Of a stretch of DNA of 39,763 nucleotides, positions 1 through 7,301 are shown in pieces (within the stretch, counting starts at the first letter, position 1; each line of letters starts with the position of its first letter). The position numbers and the translations under genes were made by a program. The stretch spans positions 1 through 39,763 of the forward strand of contig SHXF01000042.1 in NCBI GenBank assembly GCA_009693435.1, read 5' to 3'. The DNA comes from Betaproteobacteria bacterium. GTDB lineage: Bacteria > Pseudomonadota > Gammaproteobacteria > Burkholderiales > SG8-39. The notes under the pieces are model-generated. The model had not been told where the DNA came from. It worked only from the letters and a program-made list of their open reading frames with translations, and ran no database searches.

Positions 1-146
1 GTGGCTGGGCGTTATCTGCCTCTTTTAACACTGACCAGATTTCTTAGAGCGGAAATATTCGCCCTTTTGGGGAACGGGGCGCTCGCGAAAATCCTTTCTG
101 AACAATGACATCCTTTATGCGCAGATGGCTTAGAGCGGAGTTATGG
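1..146. other. Window edge without a recognisable gene
   Basis: No gene can be supported here. Frame 1 of the plus strand is open from the window edge to a TGA at 106-108, which could be the last 35 codons of an upstream gene, but the peptide matches no family I know. An 11-bp direct repeat (CTTAGAGCGGA) occurs at 43-53 and 129-139, just before the tandem array that starts at 147. Confidence 0.3.
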
Positions 147-212
147 TCCCGACACAAGGGCCTCCCGACACAAGGGCCTCCCGACACAAGGGGCCTCCCG
201 ACACAAGGGGCC
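147..212. repeat. Tandem repeat, four 16/17-bp units
   Basis: Four consecutive units occur: two 16-bp copies (147-162, 163-178) of TCCCGACACAAGGGCC and two 17-bp copies (179-195, 196-212) with one extra G in the G-run. The array lies about 45 bp beyond the stop of the minus-strand toxin remnant. Its core GACACAAGGG is identical to a 10-mer in the 9-bp array at the end of cbpA (7212-7283). Confidence 0.9.
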
Positions 213-257
213 CCGCGAAACGCCGCATCGGCGGCGGTATCCAGCGCTCCGGGTTGC

Positions 258-413
258 TTATCGAATTTCGACTACAGCATCGCCGGCTGCCAGCATGTCG
301 CGAAGCTCGGGCAGTACTTTCGAAAACGCCTGCAGCAACGCAGCCTTCCAGCCATTGGCGGCAAGATAGCGTGCCAAGGCCAATGGCAGCTGATTGTCGA
401 CCAACAGGGTCAT
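258..413 (-). pseudogene. DUF5615-like (PIN-like) toxin with internal deletion
   Basis: This 51-codon frame begins with an ATG that shares one base with the stop of the DUF433 gene upstream (TAATG), the usual antitoxin-toxin coupling. Residues 1-22 (LLVDNQLPLALARYL) look like the N-terminus of DUF5615 PIN-like toxins. Residues 23-51 (AALLQAF, then LPEL, then the terminal VVEIR) look like the family's C-terminus. The family is usually about 110-120 residues, so some 50-60 central residues, including the acidic KDEDF-type active-site segment, are absent, with the join near 347. The frame is intact on both sides, so this is a clean in-frame excision. The product is probably inactive as a nuclease. 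Recognition is from memory of the family. Confidence 0.65.
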
Positions 414-640
414 TAAGAAATCAGGATGGCATGACTCGTCTGGACGGCGGCATACTCAAGCGCAGCCAGAATGTCGTTCTCTTCGAGCGGGAGATAGTCG
501 TCGAGAATTTCCTGATGGGACGCCCCAGCACCAAGCAAGCCCAGAATATCCGTGACACGGATGCGCAGGCCACGTATACACGGGCGCCCGCCGCATTTGC
601 CGGGTTCGATGGTGACCCGATCGAGCAGACTGGGTTTCAT
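413..640 (-). CDS. DUF433 antitoxin-like protein
   Basis: This 75-residue protein carries the DUF433 signature: an N-terminal DRVTIEPGKCGGRPCIRGLRIRV-type segment (residues 8-30), then a helix-turn-helix-like stretch (DILGLLGAGASHQEILDDYL). DUF433 proteins are small DNA-binding partners of DUF5615 PIN-like toxins and are treated as type II antitoxins that repress their own operon. The start is supported by GGAGG six bases upstream on the minus strand. The gene overlaps the following toxin frame by one base. The antitoxin looks full length while the toxin has lost its centre, so this is probably an orphan antitoxin, kept for repression or simply not yet lost. Confidence 0.85.
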   Translation of the reverse strand: MKPSLLDRVTIEPGKCGGRPCIRGLRIRVTDILGLLGAGASHQEILDDYLPLEENDILAALEYAAVQTSHAILIS

Positions 641-663
641 GATTCCTCCAAAGAGGTAAAAAC

Positions 664-1022
664 GTGCTGGCGAGTATGAAGTTCATGCATTTGATTGGCA
701 AGACATGGGCAACCCCCCCACCGGCCAGACGCGTCGAGCCGAAACAGTGGGCCAACATCCTGATGTTCGGCGACCGGGGATGGAACGATGCGCGCAGCGC
801 GGGGCAGCACGCGCGCCACAACGCCTGGCGCGTGGCAGCCGACAGGCCCGCGGTGATAGAGTGCGGCGCGGGAACGGCGGTCCCCGGCGTGCGCGTCTTC
901 GGCGAACGCCAGGGGGCGCCGCTGATCCGCATCCATCCTGTCGATCCGCCGATCACGTGACCAGCATTCCGCTGGGCGCGCTGGACGCAATCGGGCGGAT
1001 CGCCGTCGCGTTGCCAGGCTGA
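664..1022 (+). pseudogene. Remnant of a Sir2-family NAD-dependent deacetylase (C-terminal part)
   Basis: From about 750 the plus strand reads ANILMFGDRGW, then AVIECGAGTAVPGVR and PLIRIHP, which I recognise as the C-terminal half of a bacterial Sir2-like deacylase (NVLMFGDW, IECGAGTAIPTVR and LIRINPRE are typical). That frame ends at TGA 958-960. The expected family ending (IPLGALDAI) continues in another frame at about 955-1022, so there is a frameshift near 955. The N-terminal Rossmann NAD-binding half and the catalytic histidine are absent upstream, where the DUF433 gene lies on the other strand. The remnant ends 24 bp before the amidase start. This is a truncated and frameshifted pseudogene; identification is by memory only. 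Confidence 0.6.
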
Positions 1023-1046
1023 ATGCATCAAACTGGAGAGAGCACC

Positions 1047-2330
1047 ATGACAGACCTGAACAAGCTCACCGCGCTCGATGCGGCACGGCGCATTGCCGCC
1101 GGCAAGATCACCAGCGAGGCGCTGGTTGCCGACTGCCTCGCGCGCATCGCGGCGCGCGATCCCGATGTGCGCGCCTGGCAGTTCCTCGACCCGGAAGCGG
1201 CACTGCGACAGGCGAGGGCGCTGGACCGCGCGCCATCGCGCGGCGTGCTGCACGGCGTGCCGCTCGGCGTCAAGGATGTGTTCGAGACGCACGACATGCC
1301 GACCGAACACGGCTCGCCCATCTACACCGGTAACCGGACCAGCAACGACGCGGCGACGGTCGCCGCGGCGCGCCACGCCGGCATGGTGATCCTCGGCAAA
1401 ACGGTGACCACTGAATTCGCCACCCACGTCCCCAGCCGTACCCGCAATCCGCACAATCCGGAGCACACGCCGGGCGGGTCCTCGGCGGGATCGGCGGCCT
1501 CTGTCGCCGATTGCATGGTGCCGCTGGCGATAGGCACACAGACCGTGGGCTCGACCATCCGCCCCGCGTCCTTCTGCGGCACGGTCGCTTACAAGCCGAG
1601 TTTCAATCTGCTTTCGCGGGCCGGCTGCAAGGTCGAAGGCGACAGCCTCGACACGGTGGGCATATTCGCGCGCAGCGTGCCCGACGTCGCGGCCTATGCC
1701 GGCACGCAGACCAATGATCGGCGCCTCACCGCGCTTGCGCCGCTTTCCGCCGCGCCGCGCGTGGGCGTCTGCCACACGTTTCAATGGGACATGGCGCAGC
1801 CCGAAACCGTGGCTGCCGTCGAGCGCGCGGAGCGGGAACTGGCTGCCGCGGGCGCGACGGTGACTCGCGTCACTCTGCCGCCGCGATACGCCGACCTTAT
1901 GGAAGCGAGCACCACCGTGTTCATGTTCGAAATGAGGCGCGCATTCGCCGACGAATTCCTGCGACACCCGGAAAAACTCGATCCGACCCTGCGCGCCATG
2001 TGCGAGCGCGGCGGCAGCGTCTCGGGCGAGGACTATGCAAAGGCGATGGCAGTCGGACACGAATGCCGCGCAATGCTCGCCGATGCGTTCGGCGCGCACG
2101 ATGTCTGGGTGGTGCCCAGCGCGCGCGGCGAGGCGCCGCGCGGCTTCGCCTCCACGGGGGATCCGCTGTTCAACCGCGTGTGGACCTTCCTCTGGGCGCC
2201 CGCGGTCACCGTCCCGGTGCATACCGGCCCGAACGGTCTGCCGGTCGGCGTGCAGGTGGTGGGCCGCATCGGTGACGATGCGCGCACGCTTGCCTGCGCG
2301 CACTGGGTGCACGAGCGCATGACGAAGTAA
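1047..2330 (+). CDS. Amidase signature family hydrolase
   Basis: This is a 427-residue amidase with the complete Ser-cisSer-Lys triad of the amidase signature family: Lys76 in GVKDVF, the cis-Ser in GGSSAGSA (Ser146) and the nucleophile in TVGSTIRPAS (Ser169). Such enzymes hydrolyse amide bonds of small carboxamides in the cytoplasm; the substrate cannot be read from sequence. It is not GatA, since a complete gatA lies at 18274-19773. I chose ATG 1047 because GGAGAG lies eight bases upstream; an in-frame ATG at 1023 lacks such a site. The family C-terminus (LPVGVQVVG) is present, so the gene looks intact although its neighbour upstream is a remnant. Confidence 0.9.
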   Translation: MTDLNKLTALDAARRIAAGKITSEALVADCLARIAARDPDVRAWQFLDPEAALRQARALDRAPSRGVLHGVPLGVKDVFETHDMPTEHGSPIYTGNRTSNDAATVAAARHAGMVILGKTVTTEFATHVPSRTRNPHNPEHTPGGSSAGSAASVADCMVPLAIGTQTVGSTIRPASFCGTVAYKPSFNLLSRAGCKVEGDSLDTVGIFARSVPDVAAYAGTQTNDRRLTALAPLSAAPRVGVCHTFQWDMAQPETVAAVERAERELAAAGATVTRVTLPPRYADLMEASTTVFMFEMRRAFADEFLRHPEKLDPTLRAMCERGGSVSGEDYAKAMAVGHECRAMLADAFGAHDVWVVPSARGEAPRGFASTGDPLFNRVWTFLWAPAVTVPVHTGPNGLPVGVQVVGRIGDDARTLACAHWVHERMTK

Positions 2331-2382
2331 ACGCACACGGATCCGGGGCGTCGCAACCGGGTCGGATTCCCAGAGGCAACAC

Positions 2383-2408
2383 CGCGAGGTCAACGCGCGA
2401 GGTCAACG
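2383..2408. repeat. Perfect 13-bp tandem duplication
   Basis: CGCGAGGTCAACG occurs twice head to tail (2383-2395 and 2396-2408) in the 143-bp spacer between the amidase and the next gene. No clear promoter motif was seen in the rest of this spacer. Confidence 0.85.
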
Positions 2409-2473
2409 CACTCACCGGGCCGAACGTTTGTTGCTACCATCCCGTCAACCATCGTCCATCAGCAGGAGGGCTT

Positions 2474-2899
2474 ATGCTTACCCGGACACTCGTCGCAGCA
2501 TTGTTCGTGTTTTCCTCGGCGGTCTCGGCGCAGACCGTGCAACTGATCAGGGACGACGAAGCGAAGCTGCCCCTGGCCGCGCCCAAGCCGTCCACCCGGG
2601 CAATCAGCCGCGGACCGGGGGTGAAGCTCGCCTCGCCCGACAGCGTCGGCGGGCAATTTGCGTTCAAGATCGCGTTCGAGCCGCGCGGCGAATCGCAGAT
2701 CGATACCAATACCGTCAAGGTCGAATACCTCAAGGGTGCGGGCATCGATCTTACCGAGCGCGTGAAAGGCGGCCTCAAGCCGACCGGCATTGAAATTCCG
2801 GCCGCCGCGGCCCCGGCGGGTGAGCACCCGATACGCGTTTCGGTGCGTGACAATGAAGGGCGCCTCGGCTCGGCGGAGTTCAAGTTGACGGTGAAGTAG
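2474..2899 (+). CDS. Secreted protein of unknown function
   Basis: This 141-residue protein starts with a short hydrophobic signal peptide (residues 2-19) ending in AVSAQ, so it is probably exported to the periplasm. The start is well supported by AGGAGGG just upstream of ATG 2474. The mature part is rich in beta-prone and charged residues and ends in a segment (HPIRVSVRDNEGRLG) that resembles an Ig-like or bacterial surface-domain strand pattern. I do not recognise a named family. The next gene begins only seven bases after its stop, so the two are likely co-transcribed, pairing a periplasmic protein with a membrane protein. Confidence 0.7.
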   Translation: MLTRTLVAALFVFSSAVSAQTVQLIRDDEAKLPLAAPKPSTRAISRGPGVKLASPDSVGGQFAFKIAFEPRGESQIDTNTVKVEYLKGAGIDLTERVKGGLKPTGIEIPAAAAPAGEHPIRVSVRDNEGRLGSAEFKLTVK

Positions 2900-2906
2900 C
2901 GCGGGG

Positions 2907-3728
2907 ATGCGTTGTCCCTACTGCGTTTCGGAGATCGCCGATACCGCGCTCGCCTGCCCGAATTGCACGCGCGACCTGTACCTGTTCAAGCCTTTGCTGG
3001 AAAAAATCGGCCAGCTCGAAGCGGCCGCCGCCCTGGCAGCTTCGAGTACCGAGGCGCGCATCGCCGCGCTGGAAGAGGAACTTGCCGCGATCAGGGACGC
3101 GCGCGTCGAGCCGGCGCCGATGGTGGCACCGGCGTCGCCTGAGGCCGCCCCGACCGCACGTTCCTCTTACGCTGCAGCGGTCTTCAAGGTGCTGCTCCCG
3201 GTGCTGGCGCTGCTATTGGCGGCGCATGGCGTGCTGCTGTTCGTCTACGACGTGAAGCCGCTCTACCTGCGCATTGCCACCATCCTGATTCCGATGCCCT
3301 TCGGCCTGCTGCTCGCGACGCAGTTTCCGGGGCGCACCTGGACCTCGGCGGCGTCAGGCTTCGCGATGGCGGTGCTGGCGGTGCTGGGGATGCTCGCGAT
3401 CACGTCCACCGTGGACAAAGTGCCGCTACTGCCGCAGGACGCGCGCGACTGGCGAGAGACGATGGAGTACGTGGCGAGCATCGGCCTTGCGGTGCTGGCA
3501 GGGCTGTTCGCCGGCGGATTCTACGCGGCGCTGAAGCAAGAGCGGGTGCGACATCACAAGCTGGTGATGATGATGGCGAAGGCGGTGACCCGAAACGAGC
3601 AGGGCGAGTTCGGCCTGGAGCGCGCTGCGATTAACATCGACAAGCTGGTCAAGGCGGCGACGCCCGCGGCCACCGCGGTCGCCTCCATCTACGCGGGCGT
3701 CAAGGGGCTGCTCGGCGACGGCGGATAG
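2907..3728 (+). CDS. Zinc-ribbon, coiled-coil, multi-pass membrane protein of unknown function
   Basis: The 273-residue product begins with a four-cysteine zinc ribbon (Cys3, Cys6, Cys17, Cys20) of the double CxxC type. Residues about 28-70 form a Leu/Ala/Glu-rich coiled coil (IAALEEELAAIRD), followed by an Ala/Pro linker. At least four hydrophobic segments follow (roughly 92-112, 121-140, 149-168 and 190-210). The C-terminal 60 residues are soluble and contain a repeated Met/Lys helix. The layout suggests an inner-membrane protein with a cytoplasmic zinc-binding head. No specific family was recognised. It follows the secreted-protein gene after seven bases. A copy of the dispersed 22-bp palindrome lies 19 bp after its stop. 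Confidence 0.7.
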   Translation: MRCPYCVSEIADTALACPNCTRDLYLFKPLLEKIGQLEAAAALAASSTEARIAALEEELAAIRDARVEPAPMVAPASPEAAPTARSSYAAAVFKVLLPVLALLLAAHGVLLFVYDVKPLYLRIATILIPMPFGLLLATQFPGRTWTSAASGFAMAVLAVLGMLAITSTVDKVPLLPQDARDWRETMEYVASIGLAVLAGLFAGGFYAALKQERVRHHKLVMMMAKAVTRNEQGEFGLERAAINIDKLVKAATPAATAVASIYAGVKGLLGDGG

Positions 3729-3747
3729 CGCTCGGCGAGATCGACCG

Positions 3748-3769
3748 GTAGCGTGCGCCATGCGCACGA
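3748..3769. repeat. Dispersed 22-bp palindromic repeat, copy 1
   Basis: This copy starts GTAGCGTGCGC, continues CATGCGCACGA and contains the inverted repeat GTGCGC-CAT-GCGCAC. It lies between the convergent zinc-ribbon gene and the caspase-like pseudogene. Related copies lie at 7632-7653, 7672-7693 and 12843-12864. Confidence 0.75.
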
Positions 3770-3775
3770 ATTGCA

Positions 3776-5110
3776 CTACGCTTGTTTGTAGGCGACGAGT
3801 TCGCGACGCTGTGCAAATACCACGCGGCCCTGCGTGCGACGGATTTCCTCCCGCAATACGATAGGGCGAACATGATCGGGATCCCGCCAGTGGTTGCTGT
3901 TAATCTGGATGACGTCCCTGCGCGACACGCCGTAACTCCGGTTGACCTGGCGGAAACAGTCGAACGTACCCGCGGGCACCGTGATTTTCTCGCGCGCCAC
4001 GATTCGACCCTCGATTTCGTTATTGCTGATCGTGCCGTCCGGAAATGTCACGGTGAAGCGGGATATCCAGCGTTTTCCTACGGCGTATTCGAGCGGCGCA
4101 GTCTGATTCGGTGACAGCCGGGTGCCGTCGCGGAACCGCGCCGCGTTACCCAGCAGGTCGTCGACACTGCCATCGCTGTACGTAACTCCGTTGTCCGTAA
4201 CCTGTTGCACCGCAGCCGTATAGAATTCCTGTTCCACCTGCGAAATGGCATCCATTACCCGGAACTCGTAACTGTCGCCGATACTACGGTAGGCGGTATT
4301 GGCAACCGCCGAGCCCCTGCTGAACGGGTTCTCCGGTGCAGTGACGATCTCGATCTTCTTTTCGCCTTTTTTGGCGAGCACCCGGTCGAGCTGCAGTTGC
4401 GCCGGTTCGCAGAAACTGCCGTTCGGATAGCGCTGCAGATAGTCTTCCAGCGGCCCGGGTTCGGAGGCGCCTTTGACGCGCTCTCAGAACGCCAGTTCCT
4501 TTTTGTACAGCCGCACCTTCTCCTGATCCGAGAGCTTCTTCAGTTCCTTGGGCGGAATGAAGTAGAAATCGTCTTCGAGCGACGTGCTCTCCCAGGGGAT
4601 CTGCGCGCCGTTGGACTTGCGCCGCACGCTGAGCCGCACCCGTTTGAACACGTCTTCGATCTTGGCGTCCGCCACCTTGATTTCGACACCGCGTTTTTGC
4701 ACGTCGTCTATGGTGTCGATCTCCGCATCCACCGGCAGGATGTAGTTGCGCCAGGCGAGCTGCAGTCCGTGCCCGGCGTAGTAGAACAGGCCGACGCATT
4801 TCTTCGCAGCCAGTTCCTTGACGTCGGCGTCGATGGCGCCGGTCATGTCGGCGAGGGAAGCGTCCAGCTTCGAGGTGACCGCGAAGCCCACCCCCTTGAG
4901 CGCTTCACCTATCGCCTTCGCGTCGTTGGCGGGATTCTTGAGCGGGACCTCCTTGTACCTGCTGTTCCCCGCCACCAGCGCGATCTTGGGCCATCGCAGC
5001 AGCTTGATCGACCCTTCCGACTGCGCCCACACCTCCGCATAGGGCAGGGGCAGGAACAGCGAGCCGACTGCTACACCGGATCCGAGATATTCACGTCGTG
5101 TCGTTGGCAT
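3776..5110 (-). pseudogene. Caspase-like (peptidase C14) protein, internally deleted and interrupted by TGA
   Basis: From ATG 5110 (GAGGAAG just upstream) the frame encodes a twin-arginine or Sec-like leader (residues 1-30), then a caspase-like p20 start (KIALVAGNSRY) with the catalytic histidine in YYAGHG (His114). After GVEI (residue about 144) the sequence jumps to KIEDVFKRVR, a motif that in the family follows the catalytic DACR cysteine segment by many residues. The cysteine region is therefore missing. The frame then reads ELAF-stop-ERVK: the TGA at 4484-4486 sits where relatives have Trp (FWERVK), and the same frame continues without another stop to 3776. The remainder carries a YPNG tetratricopeptide-like segment and a C-terminal beta-rich domain. 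Two independent lesions make this a pseudogene. Confidence 0.8.
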
Positions 5111-5325
5111 GGTTCGCTTCCTCGAACAAGCCACCTGCATGTATATATCAGATCGGGTGTTGAACCATCGTAACCTCGGCATGGATGGGCTACCGAGTGA
5201 TCAGCGAACGAAATAGCAAATGCCGGAAATGACCGCAAATCGCGTGCACCGTCTTGACCGCGAGCAGGCTCAGATGCACCTGCGACGAGGCAAGGAGCGA
5301 GGTGCAAGCAGCCTGCTGGGTTCAG

Positions 5326-5361
5326 GCTTGCGCGACCCGGGCCGCTTGCGCGATCCGGGCC
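5326..5361. repeat. 18-bp tandem duplication in the 5111-5415 spacer
   Basis: GCTTGCGCGACCCGGGCC (5326-5343) is followed directly by the same 18-mer with one C-to-T change (5344-5361). The rest of the spacer 5111-5415 between the divergent caspase-like pseudogene and the aldolase-like gene shows no gene. A TATACT at 5363-5368 could be a -10 element for the aldolase-like gene, but no matching -35 was found. Confidence 0.8.
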
Positions 5362-5415
5362 TATACTGCCGTGGATCAGCAGTACTACCTTACAGGCAGT
5401 ACGCAAGGAGGCGCC

Positions 5416-6180
5416 ATGGGCAAAGTCGAACCACCCGCCGCATTCGACGGCATCGTATTCGAGCCCATCGCAAGCGACGTGCCGGATGACGTGCGCGAAG
5501 CGCTTACGCTGTGCGGCTGGATACTTGCCGCGAATGATCACGAATCGGGACTGGCGGGGCAAATCAGCGCGCGCGGCGAGGCGCCCGAGACCTACTGGAC
5601 TTTGCCGCTGGGACTGGGGCTGGAAGAAGCCGCGCCCGCAGCGATGGTGCTGGTCGATCGTGACCTCAAGACCCTGAAAGGCGACGGCCGGGCCAACCCG
5701 GCCACGCGCTTCCATCTGTGGGTGTACCGCGCCAGGCCGGACGTCAACGCCATCGTGCACACCCATCCGCCGTACGCATCGGCGCTCGCCGCGGCGGCAC
5801 TGCCGCTCGTCGTCGCGCACATGGATTCGGCCATGCTCTTCGAGGACTGCGCGTTTCTCCCCGAGTGGCCCGGCGTGCCGCTGGCCGACCGGGAAGGCGA
5901 GATCATTTCCGGCGCGCTCGGCACGCGCCATGCAATCATGCTGGCGCACCACGGCATGCTCACCGCCGGGCGCAGCGTGGCGGAAGCCGCGGTACTGGCC
6001 GTGAAGGTCGAGCGCACCGCGCGCACGCAGGTGCGCGCCGCAGCCCTGGGCGGCGTGAAACCGCTGGCCGGAGAAGATGTGCGGAAAGCGCGCGAATTTC
6101 TGCGCTCGCCCAGCATCATAGCCGCCACGTTTTCCTATTGGGCGAGGCAGGCGCGCGCGCGCCGTGCCCACGGCCTTTAA
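5416..6180 (+). CDS. Class II aldolase/adducin family protein
   Basis: This 254-residue protein has the class II aldolase fold signature. The zinc-binding HTHPPYAS (two histidines of the metal site) is followed by LAHHG, which supplies the further metal-ligand histidine region. The N-terminal part contains the SGLAGQIS segment, typical of the substrate/phosphate loop near the family N-terminus. Members are zinc-dependent aldolases, epimerases or decarboxylases acting on sugar phosphates or keto acids; the precise reaction is not evident. ATG 5416 was chosen because AAGGAGG precedes it by five bases; the frame stays open upstream but without family similarity. It is followed 68 bp later by cbpA. 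Confidence 0.85.
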   Translation: MGKVEPPAAFDGIVFEPIASDVPDDVREALTLCGWILAANDHESGLAGQISARGEAPETYWTLPLGLGLEEAAPAAMVLVDRDLKTLKGDGRANPATRFHLWVYRARPDVNAIVHTHPPYASALAAAALPLVVAHMDSAMLFEDCAFLPEWPGVPLADREGEIISGALGTRHAIMLAHHGMLTAGRSVAEAAVLAVKVERTARTQVRAAALGGVKPLAGEDVRKAREFLRSPSIIAATFSYWARQARARRAHGL

Positions 6181-6248
6181 GGAACCGGGTTGCGCCCCTA
6201 TATGGAATTCATGCTGATTACTCCTCGATCCACTTCGATGTCGTCCGG

Positions 6249-7301
6249 ATGAAATACAAGGACTACTACAAGATCCTCGGTGTGGAACGTACCGCGGACG
6301 CCGACGCCATGAAGAAGGCGTATCGCAAGCTGGCGCGAAAGTACCATCCGGACGTGTCCAAGGAGGCCGGTGCCGAAGAAAAATTCAAGGAAGTATCCGA
6401 GGCCTATGAAACCCTCAAGGACCCTGAAAAGCGCGCTGCCTACGAGCAGTTGGGGCGGCATCAGCCCGGGCAGGACTTCCGCCCGCCACCCGGCTGGGGA
6501 CACGGCGCCGGCGGTGGCCCGGGAGGCGGCCAGTTTTCCTTTGATGACATCGATCTGGCGGACCTGCTGGCCGGCTTGAGCGGTGGGCGCCGCGGCGGGC
6601 AGCGCGGCGGGCAGCGCGGCGGGCGCGCGGGTGCAAGCTTTCCGATGCCGGGGGAAGACTTTGAGATTCCGGCACAGATCACGCTGGTGCAGGCGGCAAG
6701 CGGCACCGAACTGCAGCTGCAGCTGCAACTGCCCGAGCGCGATCCGAACGGCATGATGCGTCGCGTCGCGCACACCATCAAGGCGCGCATTCCGAAGGGC
6801 GTGAGCGACGGGCAGCGGTTGCGGCTGCCGGGCAAAGGCGGCAAAGGCATGAATGGCGGCCGTGACGGCGACCTGTATCTCGATATCACACTGGCGCCGC
6901 ATCCGCTGTTTCGCCCGCGCGCCCATGACCTGTATCTCGACCTGCCGCTCGCGCCCTGGGAAGCGGTGCTTGGCACCACGGCACAGGTACCGACCCTGCA
7001 TGGCGCAGTCAGCCTGAAAATTCCCGCCGGCACACGCGGCGGCCAGCAACTGCGTCTGGGCGGCAAGGGTTTGCCGAAGCCCGGGGGCGGCGAGGGCGAC
7101 CTGTATGCGATGGTGCAGATCGTCGTGCCGCCCGCGGTGAGTGACAGGGAGCGCGAGTTGTTTCAGGAACTGGCCAACGCATCCAAATTCGATCCGCGCA
7201 GTCATTTTGCGCAAGGGACACAAGGGACACAAGGGACACAGGGAACACAGGGAACACAGGGAACACAGGGAACCCAGGGAACACGAGAGGCACAAAAGTG
7301 A
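6249..7301 (+). CDS. cbpA: Curved DNA-binding protein CbpA (DnaJ-class co-chaperone)
   Basis: The 350-residue product has an N-terminal J domain (residues 5-70) with the HPD motif (33-35) that stimulates DnaK ATPase. A Gly/Arg-rich linker (RGGQRGGQRGG) and two DnaJ C-terminal substrate-binding domains follow. There is no zinc-finger domain, which distinguishes CbpA from DnaJ. It acts with DnaK and can bind curved DNA in the nucleoid. The cbpM modulator gene overlaps its stop by four bases. The unusual feature is the C-terminal tail: residues about 322-345 are eight QGT repeats encoded by a 9-bp minisatellite, which normal CbpA proteins lack. ATG 6249 gives the standard family N-terminus. Confidence 0.93.
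   Translation: MKYKDYYKILGVERTADADAMKKAYRKLARKYHPDVSKEAGAEEKFKEVSEAYETLKDPEKRAAYEQLGRHQPGQDFRPPPGWGHGAGGGPGGGQFSFDDIDLADLLAGLSGGRRGGQRGGQRGGRAGASFPMPGEDFEIPAQITLVQAASGTELQLQLQLPERDPNGMMRRVAHTIKARIPKGVSDGQRLRLPGKGGKGMNGGRDGDLYLDITLAPHPLFRPRAHDLYLDLPLAPWEAVLGTTAQVPTLHGAVSLKIPAGTRGGQQLRLGGKGLPKPGGGEGDLYAMVQIVVPPAVSDRERELFQELANASKFDPRSHFAQGTQGTQGTQGTQGTQGTQGTQGTREAQK
7212..7283. repeat. Eight 9-bp tandem units inside the cbpA 3' end
   Basis: Three CAAGGGACA units are followed by five variants of CAGGGAACA (one ending in C). All are in frame and each encodes Gln-Gly-Thr. The array stops 14 bp before the cbpM start codon, so its length does not affect cbpM but sets the length of the CbpA tail. Confidence 0.95.

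Noticed and set aside
456..2393. 645-codon minus-strand open frame opposite the amidase
   Set aside because: It is a shadow of the amidase coding strand in GC-rich DNA, with Arg/His-rich composition and no motifs.
4484..4486. TGA read as selenocysteine or tryptophan
   Set aside because: No SECIS-like hairpin was evident after it, relatives carry Trp here, and many other genes in the window end with TGA.
4284..4799. Long minus-strand open frame overlapping the caspase-like pseudogene
   Set aside because: It is Arg- and Ala-rich, has no family similarity and is a shifted frame of the real gene.
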